Assembly (NCBI GenBank): GCA_903838705.1
Contig: CAILZL010000011.1
Location: forward strand, 62,001 to 126,000
Source of the DNA: an uncultured Pseudomonadota bacterium
Lineage (GTDB): Bacteria > Pseudomonadota > Gammaproteobacteria > Steroidobacterales > Steroidobacteraceae
Direction: 5' to 3'
DNA length: 64,000 nucleotides
The notes under the pieces were generated by a model, which saw only the letters and a program-made list of their open reading frames with translations, made no database searches and was not told the DNA's origin. The position numbers and the translations under genes are program-made. Positions 27,528 through 37,750 of the stretch are shown here, piece after piece (position 1 is the first letter of the stretch; each line of letters begins with the position of its first letter).

Positions 27528-30011
27528 GTGTCGAGCATCATCTGGGTAATGGCATGGATCGCATTAAGTTTCTATCTGGCATATCAGCGGGCCTCGCTAC
27601 TGGTCAGCACCATGCTGTTTGCGGTGGGTGTCGTGGCCTACACGCTGTATGGGCACGGTACGCTGGTGTCAGTTATTCCGCTGTGGCTGGTGCTGGTCGT
27701 GCTGGTGCTGCTCAATATTGATGTGTTGCGCATCCGTCTTATCAGCCGCCCGTTTCTGCGTATCTATCGTCGCATGTTGCCCACCATGTCCAGTACCGAA
27801 GCGGATGCACTGGCTGCGGGTACGGTGTGGTGGGATGGTGAGCTGTTCAGTGGCGCGCCGCAGTGGCACAAGCTGCTGGATGCCGCGCCGCCAGCATTGA
27901 CCGCAGAAGAGAAGGCCTTTATCGACGGCCCCACTGAAACGCTGTGCCGCATGATTGATGATTGGGATATCACCCATCGACGCGCCGACCTGTCGCCTGA
28001 AATGTGGGCGTTCATTAAAGAACATCGATTCTTTGCCATGATCATCGGCAAGCAATATGGCGGCCTGGGTTTTTCTGCTTACGCGCATTCCTGTGTGCTG
28101 GTGAAGATCGCCAGCAAATCGGCCACAGTCAGTTCTACCGTGTGTGTGCCCAATTCACTCGGGCCCGGTGAGTTGTTGCAGCACTACGGCACCGAAGAAC
28201 AGAAGAATTACTACCTGCCCCGTCTGGCCCGCGGTGAGGAAATTCCCTGTTTTGCGCTGACCGGCCCGCGTGCGGGTTCGGATGCAGCATCGTTGCCGGA
28301 CATCGGCGTGGTATGCAAAGGTATTTATAATGGAGAGGAGATCATCGGTATCCGGCTCAACTTTGCCAAGCGTTACATTACGCTGGCACCGGTTGCCACC
28401 TTGATCGGTCTTGCCTTTCAGTTGCGTGATCCGGAAAAGCTGCTGGGTGGAGAGCTCACCGATTACGGCATCACCTGTGCGCTGATTCCACGCACCACGC
28501 CGGGTATTCGCATTGGCCGGCGGCATTTCCCGCTCAACACACCGTTCCAGAATGGCCCGATCTTCGGCAAGGATGTGTTTGTGCCGCTGGATTCCATCAT
28601 CGGTGGCGCAAAGATGGCAGGGCAGGGATGGCGAATGCTGGTTGAACAGCTGTCAGTCGGTCGCTGCATTTCGCTGCCTTCCAACACCACCGGGGCTTCA
28701 ATCGCTGCTGCTTATGCTTCGGGCGCGTATTGCCGCATTCGCCGTCAGTTCAATGTACCGGTTGGACAGATGGAAGGTGTGCAGGAAGCGCTGGCACGTA
28801 TCACCGGTATGGCTTACATCATGAATGCAGCACGCTCAGTTACCGTTGCATCACTGGATGCCGGCGAACGGCCCGCTGTACCTTCGACCATTCTCAAGTA
28901 CAACATCACCGAACTGAGTCGCAAGGTGGCTAACGATGCCATGGATGTGCAGGGCGGCAAGGGTATCTGCCTCGGACCCAAAAATTATCTTGGCCGTGGT
29001 TATCAGAGTGTGCCGATTGCCATCACGGTGGAAGGCGCGAACATTCTTACCCGCACGTTGATGATCTTCGGTCAGGGCGCGATTCGTTGTCATCCCTATG
29101 TACTGAAGGAAATGAATGCGGCGCGTGACAAGGACAAGGAAAGGGGCGTGCGCGAATTCGACAAGGCACTGTTCGGACATATCGGCTTTACCATCAGCAA
29201 TGCGATTCGTTCGCTGGTGATGGCGACTACGCTGGCGCGCTTCTCGCACACGCCGGATATTCCGGATACCAAGCGCTACTACCAGCACATCAATCGTTTC
29301 AGTGCGTCGTTCGCCTTTGCCGCCGATGTGGCCATGCTGAGTCTGGGCGGCTATCTCAAGAAAAAGGAAACGCTGTCTGGCCGGCTGGCAGATGTGCTGT
29401 CAAACATGTACCTGGCTTCCACCGTTCTCAAGCACTACGAAAATCAGGGACGCCAGCAGGCTGATCTGCCACTGGTTGAATGGGCCTGCCGGCATTTGCT
29501 GTATCAGGCACAGGAACAGCTGCATGGCTTCCTGCGCAACTTCCCCAACCGCTGGATAGCCGGTCTGATGCGCGTGGTGATTTTCCCGCGGGGCCGCACT
29601 TACTTTGCACCCGGAGACAGGCTGGGTGCGGTCGTGGCTAACAGCATGATGACGATCACCGAGACCCGCAATCGCATCAGTGAAGGTATTTACTGCACGC
29701 TCGAACCACACAATGCACTGGGTCTGTTGCAGGAAGCGCTGTCGTTAAGTGACGCTGCCGAACCTCTGGAGCGTCGCATCCGGGTGGAAGGCGTCAAGAC
29801 CGGTCGTATTGCTGCACTGGATCTGCCGCATCAGATTGAAGAAGCACTGGCCATCGGGCTGCTCACACCGGAAGAAGCTCAGACGCTGCGTGACTATGAT
29901 CAGAAAGTCATGGAGCTGATCAATGTCGATGACTTTGATCCGCGCGAATTGGCGCCGCATCCGGAAAGTACCGCTGCCAATATGCCGCTGGAGGAATTGA
30001 TACGGGATTAG
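27528..30011 (+). CDS. fadE: Acyl-CoA dehydrogenase FadE (GTG start)
   Basis: 827 aa; N-terminal TM; ACAD core (ALTGPRAGSDAASLPDIGVVCKG...; AYIMNAARSVTVASLDAGERPAVPSTILKYNITE). Confidence 0.94.
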   Translation: MSSIIWVMAWIALSFYLAYQRASLLVSTMLFAVGVVAYTLYGHGTLVSVIPLWLVLVVLVLLNIDVLRIRLISRPFLRIYRRMLPTMSSTEADALAAGTVWWDGELFSGAPQWHKLLDAAPPALTAEEKAFIDGPTETLCRMIDDWDITHRRADLSPEMWAFIKEHRFFAMIIGKQYGGLGFSAYAHSCVLVKIASKSATVSSTVCVPNSLGPGELLQHYGTEEQKNYYLPRLARGEEIPCFALTGPRAGSDAASLPDIGVVCKGIYNGEEIIGIRLNFAKRYITLAPVATLIGLAFQLRDPEKLLGGELTDYGITCALIPRTTPGIRIGRRHFPLNTPFQNGPIFGKDVFVPLDSIIGGAKMAGQGWRMLVEQLSVGRCISLPSNTTGASIAAAYASGAYCRIRRQFNVPVGQMEGVQEALARITGMAYIMNAARSVTVASLDAGERPAVPSTILKYNITELSRKVANDAMDVQGGKGICLGPKNYLGRGYQSVPIAITVEGANILTRTLMIFGQGAIRCHPYVLKEMNAARDKDKERGVREFDKALFGHIGFTISNAIRSLVMATTLARFSHTPDIPDTKRYYQHINRFSASFAFAADVAMLSLGGYLKKKETLSGRLADVLSNMYLASTVLKHYENQGRQQADLPLVEWACRHLLYQAQEQLHGFLRNFPNRWIAGLMRVVIFPRGRTYFAPGDRLGAVVANSMMTITETRNRISEGIYCTLEPHNALGLLQEALSLSDAAEPLERRIRVEGVKTGRIAALDLPHQIEEALAIGLLTPEEAQTLRDYDQKVMELINVDDFDPRELAPHPESTAANMPLEELIRD

Positions 30012-30054
30012 TTCTTTGAGTCTAGCAGTAAAGCCTGTACGTTTTTACTGGATG

Positions 30055-30082
30055 AAAAAAACCCACTTCGTGTGGGATTTTT
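30055..30082 (+). terminator. Terminator downstream of fadE
   Basis: AAAAAACCCAC-TTCGT-GTGGGATTTTTATTT hairpin with T-tract. Confidence 0.8.
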
Positions 30083-30117
30083 ATTTGCTGTGCAGTTCAG
30101 TGTCATCACTCAGTACA

Positions 30118-30141
30118 GCAGGCCGGGATTTCATCCCGGCA
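30118..30141 (+). repeat. REP-like 24-nt palindromic unit (single)
   Basis: GCAGGCCGGGATTTCATCCCGGCA, same length and ends as the units at 56106-56129 and 56152-56175. Confidence 0.6.
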
Positions 30142-30172
30142 ACCGAATTATTGAATTGAGATCAAGTGCAGC

Positions 30173-32896
30173 TTACGGCTCTACCTTGGCTGTCTTATTG
30201 AAATCACCGGCTTTGACGATGTTCAGCTTGTTCAGGTCCAGCTGACGTTGCATGGCGGCGGTGATCTGCTCCGGGGTCAGTGCCATGACCTGTTTTTCCA
30301 GTGCGTCATCCCATGCCAGCGTGCGATTCAGGAATTGATAGGAAGATAGCTTGCCGGCCAGTTCCGCATCCTGCGCACGACTGACCTGACGTGACTGCAA
30401 CCAGCCGGACTTGGCGGCCTGAATTTCTTCCGCAGTGAAACCATCTTTGATGGCGCGTTGCAGCTCTTCCCTGATAGCAGTTTCCAGTCTGGACAGATTC
30501 TGTGGTGCATAAATCGCGTACACCATGAAAGTGCCCAATTTATCCAGCGAGCTGGCGCTGAACTGTGAGCCCACGCCATAGCTCAGTCCTTCCTTCTGAC
30601 GTACACGCACCGCAAGGCGCGAATTCAGGAAGCCACCACCCAGCATGTAATTGCCGAGCGCCATTGCCGCATAGTCTGGATCATCATCGCGTAACTGCAA
30701 TGGCATACCGGCGTAGAAAATTGCATTGGCCTTGTCCGGTGTTTCAATGGCCTGATTCAAAGCCGGCAGTGACTGGTAAAGGCTGGGTACACGCACGTAT
30801 TTTTCAGGCGCGCGCCACTTGCCGAATAACTGATCAAACTGCTTTTTCAGGGCAGCAGCATCGAAATCACCGACCACGCTCAGCTCGCCGGTGGTGGCAC
30901 CATAGAACTCTTTGTAGAAAGCCCTGGCCTGATCCAGTGTCACGGCATTCAGATCGGCAATGGATTCATCGACAGAAGAGACATAGCGAACATCGCCTTT
31001 CTGATACGGATTGATCTGTTTTTGCAGTACGGTACTGGCCAGCGTCTGTGGCTCGGTGCGTTGCTGCTCAATCGCAGCCAGTCGCTCCTGTTTCAGCAAC
31101 TCGAATTCACTGATAGGGAAGGTGGAGTCACGCAGCAGTTCCGCCACCAGCTTCATCACTTCAGGCAATTTTTCGCGTGTGGTTTCGATGCTGGCACTGG
31201 CACCGGTTGCGGAACCCGAGACGCGTACGCGCGCCTGCAGCCGGTTCAGCTCATCAGTGATCTGCTGTCGTGTGTGTTTGCTGGTGCCGCGCATCAGCAT
31301 GCCGCCGGCCATTGATGCAGCTGCACTGCGGTTACGCAGGCTCTGTTCAGCACCGAATCGTAGAGTGAGATTGGCAGTGACTGTGCTGCCGCGCGTCTTC
31401 TTGCTCAGCAGCGCCAGCTTGATCCCGGTGGCGGAGGTGCTGCGCACGGTGCGGGCATCAATGTTGGCAGGCGATGGATCAAACTCCTCGCCAGCTGAAC
31501 GTGCCGGATCACCCTTGTAGTTTTTCACCAGCGCCGCGACATCAGGTGTAGCAGGTATTTCTGCACGTACCGGATTTTCCGTCGGGATGAACACACCGAC
31601 AGTGCGATTACTTGGCTTGAAATACGCGGCGGCCACCCGCTGCACATCTGCCGTCGTGACGCTGCGCAGGCGGTCGCGATGTAGGAAATACAGGCGCCAG
31701 TCACCCATGCCGATCCATTCGCTGAGTGTGCGACCGATGCTCGCCGAGTCGTTGAGATTCAGTTCAATCTGCTTGAGCAGGTTGGCGCGTGCGCGCTCGA
31801 CTTCTTCCTGAGTCGGCGGTTGACCGGCGAGACCTTCAATCGTCTTGAGCAGCGTGTCGCGTGCCACTGAAAGTGAATCGGTCTGACGCACCTCAGCAAA
31901 CATCAATGCGATGCCGGGATCGTGCAGCTGATAACTCATGCTGAAAATATTGGCGGCCTGCTTGGTTTCTACCAGTGCCTTGTACAGCCGTCCGGAGGGT
32001 TCATCACCCAGCACTTCGGTCAGGATATCGAGTGCAGCAAAATCAGGATGCGCGCCGCCGGGTACGTGGTAAGCCGCGCCGACAATCTGCACATCACCGG
32101 TACGACGCAAAGTAACTTCCCGCTCACCATCCTGCGTGGGATCGAGGGTATAGATACTGGGCAGGGTGCGGCTGGGCTTTGGAATGCTGGCAAACTGTGC
32201 CTTGATGAGTGCCAGAGTTTTTGCCGGATCAAACTTGCCTGCGACCAGCAACACCGCATTGTCAGGCTGGTAGTAAGTTTTATAGAAGGCCTGCAGCCGC
32301 TCGATCGGCACATTCTCGATGTCGGCCCGTGCGCCGATAGTGGAGTGTCCATAGTTATGCCACAGGAAGGCGGTGGACATCATGCGTTCTTCAAGAATTG
32401 AACCCGGATCGTTTTCACCTGATTCAAATTCATTTCTGACCACCGTCATTTCTGTGTCGAGATCTTTCTTCGCGACAAAGGAATTCACCATGCGATCGGC
32501 TTCCAGATCCAGCGCCCACTTCAGGTTGTCATCATTGGCTGCAAAGGTTTCAAAGTAGTTGGTCCGGTCATACCAGGTAGTGCCATTGGGGCGGGCGCCA
32601 TGAGCTGTCAGCTCAGCGGGAATGTTGGGATGTCCGGGTGACCCTTTGAACAGCATGTGTTCCAGCAGATGTGCCATGCCGGTTTCACCGTAGTTTTCAT
32701 GACGCGATCCGACCAGATAGGTGATGTTGACCGTGATGGTCTGTTTCGACATGTCGGGAAACAGTAATACCTTCAGGCCATTATCCAGCCGGTATTCGCT
32801 GATGCCTTCAACACTGGTGACAGGTGACTGAGCATGAGCGATGCAGGCGCCAAACGCCAATACAAAACCGATGAGATGCTGCTGTATGCGGTTCAT
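30173..32896 (-). CDS. M16 family metallopeptidase, exported
   Basis: Signal peptide; HxxEH motif in GMAHLLEHMLFKGSPGHPN; second M16 domain in C-terminal half. Confidence 0.94.
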   Translation of the reverse strand: MNRIQQHLIGFVLAFGACIAHAQSPVTSVEGISEYRLDNGLKVLLFPDMSKQTITVNITYLVGSRHENYGETGMAHLLEHMLFKGSPGHPNIPAELTAHGARPNGTTWYDRTNYFETFAANDDNLKWALDLEADRMVNSFVAKKDLDTEMTVVRNEFESGENDPGSILEERMMSTAFLWHNYGHSTIGARADIENVPIERLQAFYKTYYQPDNAVLLVAGKFDPAKTLALIKAQFASIPKPSRTLPSIYTLDPTQDGEREVTLRRTGDVQIVGAAYHVPGGAHPDFAALDILTEVLGDEPSGRLYKALVETKQAANIFSMSYQLHDPGIALMFAEVRQTDSLSVARDTLLKTIEGLAGQPPTQEEVERARANLLKQIELNLNDSASIGRTLSEWIGMGDWRLYFLHRDRLRSVTTADVQRVAAAYFKPSNRTVGVFIPTENPVRAEIPATPDVAALVKNYKGDPARSAGEEFDPSPANIDARTVRSTSATGIKLALLSKKTRGSTVTANLTLRFGAEQSLRNRSAAASMAGGMLMRGTSKHTRQQITDELNRLQARVRVSGSATGASASIETTREKLPEVMKLVAELLRDSTFPISEFELLKQERLAAIEQQRTEPQTLASTVLQKQINPYQKGDVRYVSSVDESIADLNAVTLDQARAFYKEFYGATTGELSVVGDFDAAALKKQFDQLFGKWRAPEKYVRVPSLYQSLPALNQAIETPDKANAIFYAGMPLQLRDDDPDYAAMALGNYMLGGGFLNSRLAVRVRQKEGLSYGVGSQFSASSLDKLGTFMVYAIYAPQNLSRLETAIREELQRAIKDGFTAEEIQAAKSGWLQSRQVSRAQDAELAGKLSSYQFLNRTLAWDDALEKQVMALTPEQITAAMQRQLDLNKLNIVKAGDFNKTAKVEP

Positions 32897-33001
32897 GGAC
32901 GGCTCGTGAAATTCTGAATAAATGAAAATGCGGACTGGCGGCTGCCGAGTCTAGCTCAAGTCTGTACCACGCAGAACGTGCTGAGCAATCCTGTCTGGAG
33001 T

Positions 33002-33880
33002 TTACTTGCTGTTCAGCAGGTTAGCGGGGGAGTACTGGTCTGTCAGCACCCGGGTATTGGCTGGCCAGTCTTTTGCATTTGAAAATTTTGACAGCAGCCA
33101 CTCGTTTTGCACACCCAGTGGCTTGAGTCTGGCTTCCAGTGCAGCAGCATTGCGTCTGACTTCGGCCATGTCGGGCAGGCCGTTGCGGCGGATCAGGATT
33201 ACGCGATTGCTGTCTTTGAGGTTGAAGAAATCACCGAATACATTCTGATAAGTCACCGATTCATAGTTGTACAGCCTGCTCGATGAAAAGGTATTCGCTG
33301 CCAGCACGCCCTGATCTGTCATCAGGCCGCGGATTTCAGTGAGAAACTCGCGCGTCAGCATATGTTCCGGGATGTACTCCTGATCGAAAGCGTCCAGCAT
33401 GATCAGGTCATAGCGTACTGGTTGAGTGAGTGCACGTTTCACAAATACCCGGCCGTCTGCTTCAGTGGCATGCGTGAGCTGTGAAGTGGTGAAACCGAAG
33501 TACTGCCTGGCGACCCGCACCACTGCTGAGTCAATTTCAGCTACATCAATCTGCAACGCCGGATACAGCTTGCGCAAGGCTGTGGGCAGAGTACCTCCGC
33601 CGAGTCCGATGATCAGTGCATGTTGCGGATTCGGGTTCAGGTACAACGCACCCATCATCATGCGGGTGTAATTGAATTCCAGATTATCCGGATTGGACAG
33701 ATTGATGCATGACTGACGTGTACCTGTGTAACGTCCGAACCGCAGGCAACGCAGTTCATCGTCTGAATACACTTCGATATTGCGGTACAGGGATTTTTCC
33801 GTGTGCAATATTTCACTATGCGCCGGAGCGCCACACATAATCAGCAGGCCCATACACAGCGAACGAAATAAGTTATTCAT
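33002..33880 (-). CDS. Spermidine-synthase-like protein with predicted signal peptide
   Basis: Signal-like MNNLFRSLCMGLLIMCGAPAHS; LIIGLGGGTLPTALRKLYPALQIDVAEIDSAVVRVARQYFGF; YDLIMLDAFDQEYIPEHMLTREFL. Confidence 0.82.
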   Translation of the reverse strand: MNNLFRSLCMGLLIMCGAPAHSEILHTEKSLYRNIEVYSDDELRCLRFGRYTGTRQSCINLSNPDNLEFNYTRMMMGALYLNPNPQHALIIGLGGGTLPTALRKLYPALQIDVAEIDSAVVRVARQYFGFTTSQLTHATEADGRVFVKRALTQPVRYDLIMLDAFDQEYIPEHMLTREFLTEIRGLMTDQGVLAANTFSSSRLYNYESVTYQNVFGDFFNLKDSNRVILIRRNGLPDMAEVRRNAAALEARLKPLGVQNEWLLSKFSNAKDWPANTRVLTDQYSPANLLNSK

Positions 33881-34493
33881 GGGATGCAGGCTTGAACAGT
33901 ATGGCGAGGCTACCGAGCAGCAGCGAGATAAGAATCAGAGTGGTAAAGATCTGGTTGATTTCAAACAGCAGCACCAGATAGAAAGAAGTGCCGATCGTGC
34001 CGGCAGCACTGCCGAAAGTAGAAACAAAGTAGAGTTTGCCGGCGGACTGGCCGCTGGCCTGTAGCTGCGTGACCAGCAGACGGATGGCATAGGGCGACAC
34101 GCATCCGGAAATGACAGTGGGCAGAAAGAACAGCGCAGAGCTGGCCAGTAATGAGCCATAGCGCGGATCGGAAACCCGTGTGAACACCATGTCGATCAGT
34201 GCATCACTCCAGATGATGACGGGTAGTGTCGTCAGTGCGGCGGCCATAAGTATCAGGCCCAGTCTGCGCAGGCTGGGGGCATGCACTGACAGATGGCCGC
34301 CGATGAGGTAGCCGATGGACAGGGCCAGCATAAAGATGGTGATAACTCCGCCCCATACGTAAATGCTGTTGCCGAAGCTGGGCGCGAGAATCCGGCCACT
34401 CAGCAACTCAATCGCCATGACATAGAATCCTGACCAGCCGGCCAGCACAAACACCAGTGGTTTACGAAGCGATGACAGGCTGAAGGTTCCCAT
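33873..34493 (-). CDS. Integral membrane protein homologous to the membrane half of fused MFS/spermidine synthases
   Basis: GFYVMAIELLSGRILAPSFGNSIYVWGGVITIFMLALSIGYLIGG; SGCVSPYAIRLL; overlaps the next gene by 8 bp. ORF opens at 34553. Confidence 0.8.
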   Translation of the reverse strand: MGTFSLSSLRKPLVFVLAGWSGFYVMAIELLSGRILAPSFGNSIYVWGGVITIFMLALSIGYLIGGHLSVHAPSLRRLGLILMAAALTTLPVIIWSDALIDMVFTRVSDPRYGSLLASSALFFLPTVISGCVSPYAIRLLVTQLQASGQSAGKLYFVSTFGSAAGTIGTSFYLVLLFEINQIFTTLILISLLLGSLAILFKPASHE

Positions 34494-34504
34494 GAACGTG
34501 CGTG

Positions 34505-35284
34505 CTATTCGCGTAGCCCGATACCTTTGGTCAGCAGGTACAGGCAGGTGCAATACAGCACCAGCGTACCGCCGATCATGATGCTGAATGCGAGCATCAC
34601 ATTGACATCAGAGATGCCGAGGAATCCGTAGCGGAATGCGTTGACCATATACAGGATGGGGTTCAGATGCGAAATTTTCTGAGCAAATTCCGGTAGCAGA
34701 CTGATGGTGTAGAACACACCACCGAAATAGGTAAGCGGCGTCAGTATGAAAGTGGGAATGAAAGAAATCTGATCGAAATTCTTGGCGAATACCGCATTCA
34801 CCATGCCTGCCAGTGCAAATACCATAGAGGTCAGTATCACAGCAGATATGACCACCAGCGGATGCTGTACATGCAGATGTGTGAAGAACAGTGCAATCAG
34901 CGTCACCAGTCCACCCACCAGCAGGCCACGCAGCAGTCCGCCCATCATGTAACCCGTGACGATCAGATAATTAGGCAGCGGCGAAACCAGTAATTCTTCA
35001 ATATGCTTGCCGAACTTGGCGCCGAAAAAGGATGACACCACATTGCCGTAGCTGTTGGTGATGACGCTCATCATGATCAGTCCGGGCGCAATATATTGCA
35101 GATAGGTGTAGCCATTCATCTCACCGATACGCCCGCCGATCAGGCGGCCGAAGATGATGAAGTACAGAGTTGCCGTGATGGCGGGCGGTACGATGGTCTG
35201 GCCCCAGATGCGGATGATGCGCTTGAATTCGCGCCGCACAATGGTCTGGAATCCAATCAGATTGGCAGTAGTTCGGGTACTCAT
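34505..35284 (-). CDS. ABC-2 type transporter permease
   Basis: IRIWGQTIVPPAITATLYFIIFGRLIGGRIG; LNPILYMVNAFRYGFLGISDVNV. Confidence 0.92.
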   Translation of the reverse strand: MSTRTTANLIGFQTIVRREFKRIIRIWGQTIVPPAITATLYFIIFGRLIGGRIGEMNGYTYLQYIAPGLIMMSVITNSYGNVVSSFFGAKFGKHIEELLVSPLPNYLIVTGYMMGGLLRGLLVGGLVTLIALFFTHLHVQHPLVVISAVILTSMVFALAGMVNAVFAKNFDQISFIPTFILTPLTYFGGVFYTISLLPEFAQKISHLNPILYMVNAFRYGFLGISDVNVMLAFSIMIGGTLVLYCTCLYLLTKGIGLRE

Positions 35285-35288
35285 TAAT

Positions 35289-36224
35289 TCAACTCGCTTT
35301 CTTGCCGGCTTCGTTGCCGCGCTCCACCATTCTCAGGAATAATTCTTCCAGGCGGTTGGACTTGTTACGCATTGACACCACCGCGATGCCTTGTGCGCTC
35401 AGTGCCGTGAATACTTCATTCAGGTTCTGCTCCTTGCTGGTTTCCACTTCGATGGTGTGGCTATCAGTCATCTGTATCTTGTAGCCGGGCAACACCGGTG
35501 CGCTGCTGATGGCATTGCGCAGATTCAGCACGAAGGATTCAGTGTTGAGTTTGCGCAGCAGGGTATTCATGCTTTCGTTTTCGATGATCTTGCCCTGATT
35601 GATGATGGCTACGTTACGGCACAGGTTTTCTGCTTCTTCCAGGTAGTGCGTAGTCAGAATGATGGTGGTGCCTGCGGCATTCACTTCACGAATGAATTCC
35701 CACATTGAGCGCCGCACTTCAATGTCCACACCTGCCGTGGGCTCATCCAGAATCAGCAGACGGGGTTCATGCAGCAATGCCCGGACAATCATCAGTCGGC
35801 GTTTCATGCCGCCTGACAGGCCGCGTGCCACCGAATTACGCTTTTCCCAGAGCTGTAACTTGTTCAGATACTTTTCCAGACGGTCATGCACTACACGTCT
35901 GGGGATGCCGTAGAAACCTGCCTGATTGAGCAGGATGGTGCTGACAGTTTCGAACATGTTGAAGTTGACTTCCTGAGGCACCAGACCGATACAGGCTTTT
36001 GCGGCTGCCAGTTCCGTGTCGAGGTTGTGGCCGAACACCTCTACCTTGCCAGCCGTCTTGTTGACCAGAGAAGTAAGGATGCCGATAGCAGTGGTCTTGC
36101 CGGCGCCATTCGGACCCAGCAGCGCAAAGAAGTCGCCTTCCTCAACGTCCAGATCAATACCCTTCAGGGCTTGAACACCGTTCTTGTAGGTTTTACTCAG
36201 ATTGCGCAGCGAAACGGCTTTCAT
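35289..36224 (-). CDS. ABC transporter ATP-binding protein (partner of ABC-2 permease)
   Basis: Walker A GPNGAGKTTAIGIL; signature GLSGGMKRRLMIVRALLHEPRLLILDEPTAGVD. Confidence 0.94.
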   Translation of the reverse strand: MKAVSLRNLSKTYKNGVQALKGIDLDVEEGDFFALLGPNGAGKTTAIGILTSLVNKTAGKVEVFGHNLDTELAAAKACIGLVPQEVNFNMFETVSTILLNQAGFYGIPRRVVHDRLEKYLNKLQLWEKRNSVARGLSGGMKRRLMIVRALLHEPRLLILDEPTAGVDIEVRRSMWEFIREVNAAGTTIILTTHYLEEAENLCRNVAIINQGKIIENESMNTLLRKLNTESFVLNLRNAISSAPVLPGYKIQMTDSHTIEVETSKEQNLNEVFTALSAQGIAVVSMRNKSNRLEELFLRMVERGNEAGKKAS

Positions 36225-36299
36225 GGGACGACCCGGCTGTAAAGTAACCGGGCAAGACTACTGACCCCGAAGGCACACCGCAAGCAAGGATGGTCACGA

Positions 36300-37022
36300 T
36301 TACTCTGGATCAATCGCACACAGTCTGGCTATGGCACTGGGTTCCAGATCCTGTGCCATCAATTGTGTGCCCAGCAGCTGAACCAGTTTGAAATGCTCCG
36401 TCTCACCGCTCAGTCCATAACGCAGCAGATCAGGCCAGAAATAGCGGTTGTGTTGCCAGCGTGGGCTGAGCAGCCGGCGATAACGTTGGCCTATATACCG
36501 GCATTGCCACAGATCCATGGTGCGCATGACGTCGGCGGTTTCGCTGGACATGCCCAGCATGAAGCGAGCAGCCTGCACATTCGTCTGAGCCAGATGCCAG
36601 GCGAAGAATACGGCGCAGTTCATGAAGTTAAGCAGTCCGCCGGGATTTTCTGTTGTCGTGTCGGCTGCTCTGGAGGCTGATGGCGCATCGCCGGAATTAC
36701 CGGCGGTACGGTGTTCAACAGCCGCCCGGGCGCTTTGCTCGGCCAGATGTAACCATTCATCGACCCGATGCCAGTTCAGCGAGAACAGCGAAAAATCACA
36801 GGCAGCCATGCGCTGCAAGGCCGCACTATCAGAGTTCTGCAAGGCTTTTGCCTGTGCTTCAGCCAGACGCAATCCGTGGTGCTGTTTCGGCTGGTCAATG
36901 CTTGATTGCGCCGCAAGCAGAACCTGAAGAAAGTCGAGGTTCAAACCGTGCAGCTGAAGCAGGTTGGGATCGGGTGGGGTGGCATTCTGCGAGCCCGAAC
37001 CGGAAGGTGACCGTCTGAACAT
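36300..37022 (-). CDS. Hypothetical protein, divergent from flhC-like gene
   Basis: Open frame; likely start MFRRSPSGSGSQN at 37022; no family recognised. Confidence 0.55.
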   Translation of the reverse strand: MFRRSPSGSGSQNATPPDPNLLQLHGLNLDFLQVLLAAQSSIDQPKQHHGLRLAEAQAKALQNSDSAALQRMAACDFSLFSLNWHRVDEWLHLAEQSARAAVEHRTAGNSGDAPSASRAADTTTENPGGLLNFMNCAVFFAWHLAQTNVQAARFMLGMSSETADVMRTMDLWQCRYIGQRYRRLLSPRWQHNRYFWPDLLRYGLSGETEHFKLVQLLGTQLMAQDLEPSAIARLCAIDPE

Positions 37023-37145
37023 GGTGTGTGCTCCTGCATCCAGTATGAACATGCTTGGCGAGGCGATTGTCCGTGTTGATAATAGCCCTGAGCAAGCAGG
37101 GTACGTCAATCTGATCTGACAACTTCACGCAACTCCTGACACTGG

Positions 37146-37703
37146 ATGACTATGGATAATCAGTCAGCGATCGTTCAACAAGAACGGGTGGCCGTTGCCG
37201 CCCAGATGATCCGTTATGAGGCTCGCACCCGTACGATCCGCCTCGCCACAAGATTGACCGAAGACCAGATCCGGCGTCTGTACCGGCAAGCACGACAGGC
37301 TGAAACCGCAGCAACCACCACACGACATCGCGGACGTTCACCGAGTCAGGCATTGCAGTACACACGCAATGCCGGGATGCAGCTGGAGGCATCCATCCTC
37401 GCCAGTGTGCTGACCAAGCATGCCATGTTACGTGGCCGGCGCGAAAAGCCCTGGTTGAGCAACGGTCTGCAGTATGCCCGGCGGTTCTGCATCGCCTATG
37501 GCGAGTACCTGCCTCTGGCGCAGCAGCAACCGCTGAACTTTGAACAGGCCTGGCATTTTGCGCGTACGCTGGCCGCGCGCAGCGAGCTGTATCTGCAACG
37601 CTGTGTACGATGTGCCAGTCATTTTGTAAGGGATACGGCGACCGTCCTTAAAAGTCAGTGTCCATTTTGCCGTTTACGTGAACAAGCCCCCCGCCCGGAT
37701 TGA
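37146..37703 (+). CDS. FlhC-like transcriptional regulator (orphan)
   Basis: Manual alignment with E. coli FlhC: MIRYEARTRTIRLATRLTEDQIRRLYRQ; AYGEYLPLA...FEQAWHFARTL; C-terminal four-Cys zinc site CVRCASHFVRDTATVLKSQCPFCRL. Confidence 0.75.
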   Translation: MTMDNQSAIVQQERVAVAAQMIRYEARTRTIRLATRLTEDQIRRLYRQARQAETAATTTRHRGRSPSQALQYTRNAGMQLEASILASVLTKHAMLRGRREKPWLSNGLQYARRFCIAYGEYLPLAQQQPLNFEQAWHFARTLAARSELYLQRCVRCASHFVRDTATVLKSQCPFCRLREQAPRPD

Positions 37704-37750
37704 TCGCGGCTGTTAGAATCCCGTACATTCAATGATGTCTGCGGATTGCC

